Assembly (NCBI RefSeq): GCF_014858725.1
Contig: NZ_AQGV01000015.1
Location: forward strand, 186,001 to 250,000
Length of the DNA stretch: 64,000 nt
Direction of reading: 5' to 3'
From: Pseudoalteromonas aurantia 208
GTDB taxonomy: Bacteria > Pseudomonadota > Gammaproteobacteria > Enterobacterales > Alteromonadaceae
Shown here: positions 27,872 through 35,705 of the stretch, one piece after another
Layout of the letters: each line of letters begins with the position of its first letter
How positions within the stretch are numbered: the stretch's first letter is position 1
The notes under the pieces: model-generated
Databases searched by the model: none
What the model was told of the DNA's origin: nothing
The model's input: the letters and a program-made list of their open reading frames with translations, nothing else
Made by a program: the position numbers and the translations under genes

Positions 27872-28389
27872 GGTGCTTCCTCAAGTGCCAATAATTCTTT
27901 TCTCATCATCGGCTCCGATGTGCGTTCGTTAAGCCAAATGGCAAAAAAGTGCGTAGTAAACTCAGTGTCACTGACTTGACCAATGAGCTGATCATCATTG
28001 TAAAAAAGGCTTTCTCCGGCTGCATTTCTAACACCTAATAATTGAGTGCCATTTTTAACATCAGGAAAAATGTTTTGCATAGTAACCCGCCATAGCTGTA
28101 ATTTTTGATGATTGTTAAAACCTTGTTTTTCCATCTCATCAATCGAACGGTTAGCGATATCATGTCCAGACAAGTCTCTTAAGTAATTGAGCTTTAAAGC
28201 AAATGGTTTAGCCGCATCGTAGTGGCCATTTTGAGCATAGAGCGTTGCATCATAAATATCCCAAAATAAATAACTCATACGGCTTGTACTTCCTACTGCC
28301 TTCGGGTTTTCTATGAATAAGCTCATAGGGGTTGCGTATACCAACTTTATATTCATTAGCATGACAATGACAAACGCTATGGTTTTCAT
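27868..28389 (-). CDS. Exported chalcone-isomerase-like protein
   Basis: 173 residues with a signal peptide (cleavage about residue 19, after VYA). The core (YLFWDIYDATLYAQNG, LKLNYLRDLSG, ANRSIDEMEKQGF) matches the bacterial chalcone-isomerase-like family (PF16036 type). These proteins lack demonstrated isomerase activity in bacteria and are probably periplasmic binding proteins of small hydrophobic ligands. Translationally coupled to the DUF3833 lipoprotein by an ATGA overlap. Confidence 0.85.
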   Translation of the reverse strand: MKTIAFVIVMLMNIKLVYATPMSLFIENPKAVGSTSRMSYLFWDIYDATLYAQNGHYDAAKPFALKLNYLRDLSGHDIANRSIDEMEKQGFNNHQKLQLWRVTMQNIFPDVKNGTQLLGVRNAAGESLFYNDDQLIGQVSDTEFTTHFFAIWLNERTSEPMMRKELLALEEAP

Positions 28390-28451
28390 CTTGGATGTCC
28401 TTAATACGGAAGGTTTTTATACATACGTAATGTAAGGTGCTGTTGGTTCAC

Positions 28452-29381
28452 TCACTCCTCAGTAATATGATCAAAGACTGTGTGTAGTGTATTTTTGAAC
28501 CACATAATTTTTGGATCTTGTAGACGAGTTTTATGTATATAAAACTTTAAGTTGTAGTTTGGCACCGCGACAGGAGGTTGATGTATCTTTAAGGCCAATT
28601 GTTTTTTGACGAAACGGGCGTAATGTTGCGGTAATGTCAGTAACCAACTGGTGTTATTGAGCATATAGGGTGCATTTAGTACATAGGGGGTCGTCAGTGC
28701 TATTTTCCGTATTGTTCTATGCTTGACGAGTGCTTTATCTACGACTCCTCTCCCCTCGTTCCAAGGTGCGATCAAGACATGTTGATATGCAATAAAATCG
28801 TCTAAAGAAATGCTCTTTTGATCAGCAAGCGGGTGCTGTGTAGACATGACAGTAACATAATTGTCTGCAAACCAAGTCACACCTGAAATGCTTTGTGAAA
28901 GCTCAGCTTGGTGAGCAAAGCCACACGCAAGATCAATTTTCCCAGATTTCAATTTTTCTTCAGGGATCCGCTGTTCAAGTGAAACGAGTCGAATTGAGAT
29001 ATTGGGGTGATAACGTTGAATGTGCTCTAGCAATGGTTGCATGCACCATGCTGTGTAATCTGTTACAGCAATAACATAAGTTGTATCGGCGTTGGGGTTG
29101 AATTGCTCAATCGGTGTTAGTCCCAATTGCAATATCTCCATTGCTGGCAATATTTTTGCCGCTAAGTTTTCTGAAAACAGTGTTGGTTCCATTTTATTTT
29201 CGATGCGAATAAATAGGTCATTATTGAGTTTTTGCCGTAATCTAGTTAATGCGTGACTGCATGCAGATTGACTGATGTTTAACACATCAGCGGTATCACT
29301 GACTGAACCCGTTTGATACAAAACGGAAAAAAGTTTGAGTAAGTTTAAATCTATATTTGATATATTATGCATGGAATTCAT
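28452..29381 (-). CDS. LysR-family transcriptional regulator
   Basis: 309 residues. The N-terminus IDLNLLKLFSVLYQTGSVSD and the helix LNISQSACSHALTRLRQKL are typical of the NodD/LeuO-like branch, followed by a periplasmic-binding-like effector domain. It lies upstream of, and on the same strand as, the chalcone-isomerase/DUF3833 operon (62-bp gap) and is divergent from the GNAT gene at 29465. Either could be its target. Confidence 0.9.
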   Translation of the reverse strand: MNSMHNISNIDLNLLKLFSVLYQTGSVSDTADVLNISQSACSHALTRLRQKLNNDLFIRIENKMEPTLFSENLAAKILPAMEILQLGLTPIEQFNPNADTTYVIAVTDYTAWCMQPLLEHIQRYHPNISIRLVSLEQRIPEEKLKSGKIDLACGFAHQAELSQSISGVTWFADNYVTVMSTQHPLADQKSISLDDFIAYQHVLIAPWNEGRGVVDKALVKHRTIRKIALTTPYVLNAPYMLNNTSWLLTLPQHYARFVKKQLALKIHQPPVAVPNYNLKFYIHKTRLQDPKIMWFKNTLHTVFDHITEE

Positions 29382-29464
29382 TCGCTCAGTGCAATATATG
29401 CACTTAATACATGTGTTTTTTTAGCATACACTGAGGTTTGTTAATTCACTAAGGGAAAACCATA

Positions 29465-29947
29465 ATGACACTGCAAATACGTGTAGCTGAGCAGTCTGAT
29501 GCTGCAACGATTCTACATTTTATCAATGAGCTTGCTATCTATGAAAAAGAACCCGAGGCGGTGCTTAACTCAATAGCTGATATCGAAGAGAAGTTATTTG
29601 GAGAAGATGTGCGAGCTCACGCATTGATTTGTGAAGAGCAAGGGGAAGCCATAGGGTTTGCGGTTTACTTTTTTAATTATTCAACTTGGCTTGGGAAGTA
29701 CGGGCTTTATTTAGAAGATTTATATGTTGCTCAAAATAAGCGTGGTAATGGCGCAGGTAAAGCTATTATGAAATATCTAGCCCGCCTGGCGATTGAAAAA
29801 GATTGCGGCCGTTTTGAGTGGGTGGTTTTAGATTGGAATCAGCCCGCGATTGATTTTTATCATAGCATTGGCGCCAAGCAGCAAAACGAATGGATAATTA
29901 ATCGTTTGTCAGGAGAAGAGTTGCACGCTTTTGCATTTGAGTCATAA
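29465..29947 (+). CDS. GNAT N-acetyltransferase, diamine/thialysine type
   Basis: 160 residues resembling spermidine/spermine and thialysine acetyltransferases: ILHFINELAIYEKEPEAV at the N-terminus, FNYSTWLGKYGLYLEDLYV, the acetyl-CoA loop KRGNGAGKAIM and VLDWNQPAIDFYHSIGA. These features are those of the SSAT-like branch. It likely acetylates a primary amine in the cytoplasm. AAGGGA precedes the ATG. Divergent from a LysR regulator. Confidence 0.88.
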   Translation: MTLQIRVAEQSDAATILHFINELAIYEKEPEAVLNSIADIEEKLFGEDVRAHALICEEQGEAIGFAVYFFNYSTWLGKYGLYLEDLYVAQNKRGNGAGKAIMKYLARLAIEKDCGRFEWVVLDWNQPAIDFYHSIGAKQQNEWIINRLSGEELHAFAFES

Positions 29948-29954
29948 ATTTGAT

Positions 29955-30338
29955 TTATAATTGTGACTGAGTGACTTTTTTATTGGGCGCTTCATATGCA
30001 TCTTGGCTAGAAGCGTCTTCCCGCCTGATCAAAAAGCTGCAAATACTCCCGATCACGAAAAATATGCCATACATTGAACCGATATAGACCCAGTCGGTTT
30101 GTTTGATAAGCAGCATAACCCGAGTGCCATCGTTAATTATGAAAACATTAATAACGGCAATCAAAAATACAAGTCGATAATAGAAGTAATTCCCTAAGTG
30201 ACTTGCAAAAGCACTTATCAGTAGTGAGAAAAGACATAAGTAAAAGCCTATGACAGATAAAGCACCTGTTTGATAGCTGGGGAGTAACGCAGATAAAGCG
30301 AGTATAATCGCTGCCCAACCAGTAATTTTATAAAGCAT
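29955..30338 (-). CDS. Four-helix membrane protein of unknown function
   Basis: 127 residues from the ATG at 30338, chosen for the AAGGA 7 bases upstream; a TTG lies 6 bases earlier. Four hydrophobic segments are visible (starting near residues 6, 29, 56 and 85), followed by a polar tail (about 105-127). No recognised family. It converges with the GNAT gene (7-bp gap). Confidence 0.7.
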   Translation of the reverse strand: MLYKITGWAAIILALSALLPSYQTGALSVIGFYLCLFSLLISAFASHLGNYFYYRLVFLIAVINVFIINDGTRVMLLIKQTDWVYIGSMYGIFFVIGSICSFLIRREDASSQDAYEAPNKKVTQSQL

Positions 30339-30433
30339 ATTCAAATCCTTTGAAAATGTTAATGTTATTATTATTATGGTGTGTTGATGGAATTATGCGT
30401 AATAAATCAAAAATACGCAATTGGATTCCGGGT

Positions 30434-31006
30434 TTATTTAACTTTTGTTATAACTTTGTGTGTTATTTTTTGCAGTTCTGGTAGTAGCTCGTTACTAAAC
30501 CAAGGGTTTTTTTTCAACCAATGCTGATTCCTGGGACTTGGATGAGGCAGAGCAATCATGCTCGGAAGCAGAGATTGCCAAACGCGCGTTTGTTCCGTGA
30601 CACTTGTAAAATTTGGAAAATGATATTGTTGAGCATATTGACCGATAACAATAGTCAGTTTTACTTGTGAGAATTGTTTCAGCAATTGTGAGCGCCAAGT
30701 TTTTGCGCAAATAGGAGGGGGTGGTAGATCTCCACTGCTCCCCTTGCCAGGGTAACAAAACGCCATGGGTACAATGGCGAATAGACTCGGATCGTAAAAA
30801 GTACGTTCCGTCACATTTAACCATGCTCTGAGTCGACTTCCACTGGCATCATTAAATGGTTTACTTGTTAGATGGACAGTTTTACTTGGCGCCTGTCCTG
30901 CGATAAGAATACGTGCACTTTCATTACCTTGAACAACTGGATTAGCACCTAGCTGCAAAGTGTCATGGCAAATTCTACATTTTTTAATATCATCAAAAAT
31001 AGTCAC
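30434..31006 (-). CDS. Uracil-DNA-glycosylase-like family protein
   Basis: 190 residues. It has an N-terminal CxxC (CRICHD), the UDG-superfamily motif ILIAGQAPSKTVHLTSKPF with a DASGSRLRAWL helix, and the C-terminal motif LPHPSPRNQHW, where the HPSPRN loop corresponds to the DNA-intercalation/His motif. Superfamily members excise uracil, but this short branch is poorly characterised and may act differently. It is divergent from the iron-uptake operon at 31230. Confidence 0.85.
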   Translation of the reverse strand: MTIFDDIKKCRICHDTLQLGANPVVQGNESARILIAGQAPSKTVHLTSKPFNDASGSRLRAWLNVTERTFYDPSLFAIVPMAFCYPGKGSSGDLPPPPICAKTWRSQLLKQFSQVKLTIVIGQYAQQYHFPNFTSVTEQTRVWQSLLPSMIALPHPSPRNQHWLKKNPWFSNELLPELQKITHKVITKVK

Positions 31007-31150
31007 AATAATGTCGTGCCTTACCTATCGCCATGGCATACGAATACCTTACGAAAGTATACACTGATTTTTACGTATTTCTTGATAGTTTGGGATTTGC
31101 GTAGGCAGTTTCTAAATAAACTTTCGAATATGCCATATTTACATATAAAT

Positions 31151-31169
31151 ACAAATGAGAATGACTATC
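31151..31169 (+). promoter_or_regulatory. Candidate Fur box
   Basis: A 19-bp stretch whose last 16 bases, AATGAGAATGACTATC, match the Fur consensus AATGATAATCATTATC at 13 of 16 positions. It lies 61 bp upstream of the DUF3649-PepSY-DUF3325 operon, whose family is iron-linked. The functional call is inferred. Confidence 0.55.
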
Positions 31170-31229
31170 TTTTTTGTGTCTAATTTAGCATAATTTATTT
31201 TTCAATTTGTTATTTCCTAGGGTTTTATA

Positions 31230-31532
31230 GTGGTTATACCCCAATTTAGTGCTTGGTTTCAAAGTGCTGCATTTTTAGTGTGCTCACGGTTTCTTGCGGC
31301 AATTCTCGGTGGCTATATATTTTCAGCAATATCAGTATCTCTTTTAGCTGTATTAGTGCCTCTATCTAAAACAGACTCCGTGTTACTCGCTGTGAGCTTG
31401 AGTGTTTTAGTGTATACATGTGTATTTATATGGGTGTTTAGTGTGCGCTCGCTCGTGAAAATATATGGCTGGTTAATTGCGTTAAGCGCAAGTCAGATTT
31501 TCTTGCTGGCTGTTATCAAAGGTTGGTTATGA
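31230..31532 (+). CDS. DUF3649-family iron-uptake membrane protein
   Basis: 100 residues with three hydrophobic helices (near 22-45, 51-72 and 80-99). It has the small-size pattern of DUF3649, the first member of a three-gene module found with siderophore receptors. The start is GTG. Its stop overlaps the start of the PepSY gene (ATGA), showing translational coupling. The precise role is unknown; family context implies help in inner-membrane iron or siderophore processing. Confidence 0.75.
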   Translation: MVIPQFSAWFQSAAFLVCSRFLAAILGGYIFSAISVSLLAVLVPLSKTDSVLLAVSLSVLVYTCVFIWVFSVRSLVKIYGWLIALSASQIFLLAVIKGWL

Positions 31533-33115
31533 AAGAGAATTTTTTCCGTTCAATGACATGGTTGCATACTTGGACTGGCTTACTCGTGTGTTGGCTATTA
31601 TTTCTGATTTTCTTTGCTGGGACACTGAGTTTTTTTCGTCATGAAATTACGTTATGGGCACAGCCCGCCGCACACGATGTGCAGCCGCAATTAAATCGCG
31701 TTGCAGCTCAAAGGCAGCAGATTAGTACAGCTTTAGAGCACTTAGCTATGAAAGCGCCTGAGGCCGAAACTTGGTGGGTAGGTTTACCTAATGAGCGTAA
31801 TCATACCATGGCCGTTTCATACCGAGAGAAGGGCGACGATGGGGTTCGAGGTAAATGGCAAGATAACTACATGGATCCTAATTCACAGTCGATCCTTGCT
31901 GAGTATCGAGATACCAAAGGCGGACATTTTTTTTATAGGTTGCATTTTGACTTGCACTATATGGATCGCACGGTTGCCCGGTGGATTGTGTCATTTGCTA
32001 GCTTGTTTATGTTAATTGGCTTAATTTCGGGTGTGGTGATTCACAAGCGCATTTTTAAAGATATGTTTCAATTTCGCAGTGCAAAGGGAGTTCGGACATG
32101 GCTAGATGCGCATAACTTATCGTCTGTCTTGGCGCTACCTTTTCATATTATGATCACATATACCGGTTTAGTAACGCTCATTTTCATGTTGTTCCCTTAT
32201 CCAGCTATGACACAGTATGAAGGAGGAAATCGCGCTTTTTTTGCAGACCTTAACTCTGCGAGGCAACATGCTGATGCAACAGGTAAACAAGTCGAAATGT
32301 TACCCATGAAACAGCTTGTAGATCAATTTTATACTAACTGGCCAAACGTAGATATAAAGCGCGTTATTTTAGATCACCCTTTTGATGAAACTGCGATTGT
32401 GAAATTTTATGCGAACACCGGTACTCAAGTACAAGATGAGATGCCTGTGTGGGTATATAGTGCGGTCACTGGAGAATTAAAGACGTCGGCAAATACTGAT
32501 TTATCACCGAGTGAAACATTATATGATGGCATGATTGCTTTACATACTGGGCGTTTGGCTTTACCTGGGTTGCGATGGTTGTATTTTATTTGTGGTATTG
32601 CTGGTTGTGTGATGATTGCAAGTGGTGCTGTAATGTGGGCGAAACGAATTCGCGCACGTATGAAATCCAATGAGCAACCAGGTTTTGGCTTAAAGCTGGT
32701 TGAGGCATTGAACTTGGCTACGCTGATGGGGCTACCTGTTGCGACGACTGCATTTTTCTATGCAAATCGACTATTACCTAATGATTTATCTAATCGTGCA
32801 GATATGGAGGTACATCTATTTTTTGTGACTTGGCTTTGTGTGACCGTGTTTGCTATATACCGAGCGGGTACAAAACAGTGGAAACAGTTGGCACAACTCA
32901 ATGTTATTTTGTGGCTTTTGTTACCTATTTGCAATGCCCTTACGACACAAGGAAACCTGATCAGCTATCTACTCGAACAGCAGTGGATATTGGCAGGTTT
33001 TGACTTGCTTTGTATCTTGACCGCGTTCGGCTTTTTTATACAAATGAACAAACTAGCAACACAAGAAAAAGCAAATGTCGTTGGTACATTTAAGTTGAAG
33101 GAGAGAAACACATGA
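31529..33115 (+). CDS. PepSY-associated TM-helix protein (PiuB-like)
   Basis: 528 residues from the ATG at 31529. The first helix (WLHTWTGLLVCWLLFLIFFAG) carries the family's HTWTG motif; a large periplasmic PepSY part and further helix groups (near 150, 205, 350, 395, 430 and beyond) follow, with conserved His such as HFDLHYM and LPFHIM. PiuB-like proteins are thought to reduce or process ferri-siderophores at the inner membrane. It overlaps both neighbours by 4 bases, so this is a three-gene operon. Confidence 0.9.
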   Translation: MKENFFRSMTWLHTWTGLLVCWLLFLIFFAGTLSFFRHEITLWAQPAAHDVQPQLNRVAAQRQQISTALEHLAMKAPEAETWWVGLPNERNHTMAVSYREKGDDGVRGKWQDNYMDPNSQSILAEYRDTKGGHFFYRLHFDLHYMDRTVARWIVSFASLFMLIGLISGVVIHKRIFKDMFQFRSAKGVRTWLDAHNLSSVLALPFHIMITYTGLVTLIFMLFPYPAMTQYEGGNRAFFADLNSARQHADATGKQVEMLPMKQLVDQFYTNWPNVDIKRVILDHPFDETAIVKFYANTGTQVQDEMPVWVYSAVTGELKTSANTDLSPSETLYDGMIALHTGRLALPGLRWLYFICGIAGCVMIASGAVMWAKRIRARMKSNEQPGFGLKLVEALNLATLMGLPVATTAFFYANRLLPNDLSNRADMEVHLFFVTWLCVTVFAIYRAGTKQWKQLAQLNVILWLLLPICNALTTQGNLISYLLEQQWILAGFDLLCILTAFGFFIQMNKLATQEKANVVGTFKLKERNT

Positions 33116-33444
33116 CACAGTTACTTGCTTTTTTGCTGTGCTTTACAAGCTTCTCTTGTTTTGCATTGATAAAAAATAGTCACTGTAAAGCTGTATTTGC
33201 TAAAAGGGTTGATGCAGTGCTGGGGCGGCGAATGCTTATGATTGCGTGGTGTGCTTTAATCGCAAGCGTTATAATAAGTCTCTGGGATCTTGCTGGATAT
33301 GGTGGTGTGCTGTTTTGTGGTTATATGGCTATATCAATCATTTTGCTGGCTTTGTTATTAAGTTATCACCCCACTAAATTGAGATCACTAATTTACGTAC
33401 TGCCAACTTTAATCAGTACAACATGCATAGGTTTATTGCTTTAA
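33112..33444 (+). CDS. DUF3325-family membrane protein
   Basis: 110 residues with four short hydrophobic segments and the DUF3325 pattern (an LAF-LCFTSFSCFAL start, then LGRRMLMIAWCALIAS). It is the third gene of the iron module, coupled by ATGA to the PepSY gene. No TonB-dependent receptor gene is nearby, although such receptors usually lie upstream of this module. Confidence 0.8.
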   Translation: MTQLLAFLLCFTSFSCFALIKNSHCKAVFAKRVDAVLGRRMLMIAWCALIASVIISLWDLAGYGGVLFCGYMAISIILLALLLSYHPTKLRSLIYVLPTLISTTCIGLLL

Positions 33445-33514
33445 TCACGGATATTACTGCTTACTTTGCATTATTAAGGCTTATTTTCCATAACGAGTTG
33501 ATTCAAGCCTTATA

Positions 33515-33558
33515 GAGATCACTATATTACCAACTAAGCTTAGTAATATAGTGATCTC
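33515..33558. repeat. 16-bp perfect inverted repeat at the array's left end
   Basis: Arms GAGATCACTATATTAC (33515-33530) and its exact complement (33543-33558) enclose a 12-nt centre containing AAGCTT. Each arm is one copy of the array element. No T run follows, so a terminator is not the obvious reading. Confidence 0.85.
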
Positions 33559-33961
33559 AGTTTAAACTCCCTTCTTTTTGTTAGTAAAAATGTGATCTAT
33601 TCAGCACATTTCTGAACTCATCTTAGTAAAAATCTGATCTTTAACTAGTTTTGAATTATATCAGTAAGTAAAATAGTGATCTCAAGGAGGCTTGGACATA
33701 CTATCTAGCGCTTTTAGACTTATAAATCGAGGAAATATTTGACTTAGCAGAGCATTAAGTTGGTAAAATCATGATCTAAAAGGATTTGCTTAGTAAAATA
33801 ATGATCTACCTTTGTACCTAGTTGGTAAAATACCGATCTATGAATACATGTTGGTAAAATGGTGATCTGAAAGAGTGAATATTTAAACATTTGCGTGTTG
33901 AGTACTCGATTAAGTTAGTAAAATATTGATCTGTACTGGGAGCGCTATTTTACTAACTTAG
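33515..33961. repeat. Array of about ten 18-bp elements between convergent genes
   Basis: Consensus TTRGTAAAATnnTGATCT. Forward copies start at 33540, 33581, 33623, 33665, 33760, 33790, 33822, 33851 and 33915. A reverse copy spans 33515-33532, and a reverse half copy (lacking TGATCT) ends the array at 33961. Start-to-start spacings are 41, 42, 42, 95, 30, 32, 29 and 64 bp, mostly near whole helical turns. The two flanking genes both end here, so this is not a promoter region. The intervening sequences are not repeated. Confidence 0.85.
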
Positions 33962-33981
33962 AAGAGTACGAGTCGTTTTCG

Positions 33982-35628
33982 TTATTGCTTAGCCCATGCT
34001 AATTGCATGTCCCACACATAGCGATGATTGGGTTTTAATGGTTGTTGGCTATCGTCAATATACTCTAATACGTTACGCGCCTTACCTAATGTTGCATCTC
34101 GGCCAAAGAGGTAGCTTTGTTCTTTTACGATGCTGAGGTACGCTTTATTTAATGCAAGTGCTCGAGTAGGCGAAGGCGTGATTAACTCATATAAGTTGGT
34201 TGCTGAGGTCACTTTTTTTATGTCAACCTGTCCATCTTTAGTGAACCAACGCATCAACATTTCTTGATTTTGTCTAAACTCGTCCCCTCCTCCAACACGC
34301 TGCATGTAGGTTAAAAACTCCCCTTGAGATTCTCCTTTGTTGGGCACATCAGTCATTGATTTTAAATCGATATAGCCCCAGCCTGCTGCGCCAGTGACTT
34401 TTCTAGCAAATGAAAATGTCTGGTCGTATGTCGCGCCAACTGTTTTGTGACAGCCATTACAAAATGCCAATTCTTGTTTATGCTGTGGTCTTAATTTTCC
34501 TTGTCCATCTTCAATATATCCATTAATTGTCCAGCCAAAGCTGTTATTGATACCAGCGTCACCTAAATACAGTGTTTGTGGTAAATTTTCGAATGCTTTC
34601 TCTTTAGCCTCACGATAGTAAGAAGTAGCAAGCTCTTGTTTTGATTTGAAATTGTGTTTTTTCATATAACGCACTTCTTTCATGCGAGGCGCATTGAATA
34701 TGGTGCCGTTATCATTTACACCAATATAGCGTACCGTATGCAAAAACTCAGTTCCCTCAGGGTAGAGTTGGTAGGCGAGTGGTGATTGTGCATCGCCTAC
34801 GTAATGCGATCGTACCTTGATGTTTTGAATAGTTGTATATTTGCCATCTTGGTTAAGGTCGATACCGATACGCTTTTCGTTTAATGGAGGCGTTGAAATA
34901 TTTTTCAGGCCTTTTAGTGTCAATTCTACTAAGCTGAGATTTGCCAAATATACATCTTGATTGTAAACCCCTTGTTGTTGTCTATATTCGCTTGGTAACC
35001 GGATCATGACATCACCCGTAGAGCCGTTTGTGGGCCAAAATGTACTTGGGAATGGCTTGTAATTAAAGGCGACCCACCCGCTGCCATCTTCAGCAATACC
35101 TAGAGCGTTAAATGCTTTCTCTGGATATGCAAGGTTTTTAATGGGTGTGATCTCCCCTTTCCAATCTGTATTTGCTTGTTGGGTTTTAATGAATTCGCTG
35201 TAATTATCTTGATTGATCCAATCAAGAATTACGTCATCCGAAATACCACTGATTAAGTGTGTGCGATCAATAAATAGATTTTTCCAATGGTTTTTTGCGC
35301 CAAGGTCTGAGAACTCATACGCACCTTGTAAATTACCATCGGCCATTTGGTTTGGTCTGTGGTGATCTGTTGTGTCAGTTTGGTGGCAGGCATAGCAAGG
35401 GTTGTTTACGCCGTCCGTTTTAGTATAACACTGCGGCGGGATCACTGACTCTGCATTATAAGTTTCATTGTGTTTCATATAATCCAGCGCAGGGATATTA
35501 TCGCCAGGTTGATACGGGGCTGACGTATCAGTAATAACAGGTGATTGAGTCGTTGGTAAGCTGTGCTCGGAGCACCCAAGCAAAAGCGTTGCTGGTATAA
35601 GTAATAGAATAAGTACGTGGCATTTCAT
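33982..35628 (-). CDS. Diheme cytochrome c lipoprotein
   Basis: 548 residues with a lipobox (TLLLGC). Two haem-binding CXXCH motifs are present: CYACH (in VNNPCYACHQTD) near residue 80 and CNGCH (in AFCNGCHKTV) near 393. Between them lies a long domain with a calcium-site-like DLNQDGKY. The function is unassigned; a periplasm-facing or surface redox partner is inferred. It lies 77 bp downstream of the PhoX-like gene on the same strand, and the two are likely co-transcribed. Its 3' end faces the 18-bp element array. Confidence 0.82.
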   Translation of the reverse strand: MKCHVLILLLIPATLLLGCSEHSLPTTQSPVITDTSAPYQPGDNIPALDYMKHNETYNAESVIPPQCYTKTDGVNNPCYACHQTDTTDHHRPNQMADGNLQGAYEFSDLGAKNHWKNLFIDRTHLISGISDDVILDWINQDNYSEFIKTQQANTDWKGEITPIKNLAYPEKAFNALGIAEDGSGWVAFNYKPFPSTFWPTNGSTGDVMIRLPSEYRQQQGVYNQDVYLANLSLVELTLKGLKNISTPPLNEKRIGIDLNQDGKYTTIQNIKVRSHYVGDAQSPLAYQLYPEGTEFLHTVRYIGVNDNGTIFNAPRMKEVRYMKKHNFKSKQELATSYYREAKEKAFENLPQTLYLGDAGINNSFGWTINGYIEDGQGKLRPQHKQELAFCNGCHKTVGATYDQTFSFARKVTGAAGWGYIDLKSMTDVPNKGESQGEFLTYMQRVGGGDEFRQNQEMLMRWFTKDGQVDIKKVTSATNLYELITPSPTRALALNKAYLSIVKEQSYLFGRDATLGKARNVLEYIDDSQQPLKPNHRYVWDMQLAWAKQ

Positions 35629-35705
35629 TTTTATGACTTCTATTTTTGCTGCGAAAAAAGCGGTAACACCTTGGTTACCGCTATTGCGAGTAATAAGTAA
35701 TTACA

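Noticed and set aside
33515..33961. CRISPR array
   Set aside because: Repeats are only 18 bp and degenerate, spacers vary from about 11 to 77 bp, orientation flips at both ends, and no cas genes are present.
33515..33961. Integron attC sites
   Set aside because: No integrase gene, no gene cassettes between copies, and the elements lack the attC fold and core site.
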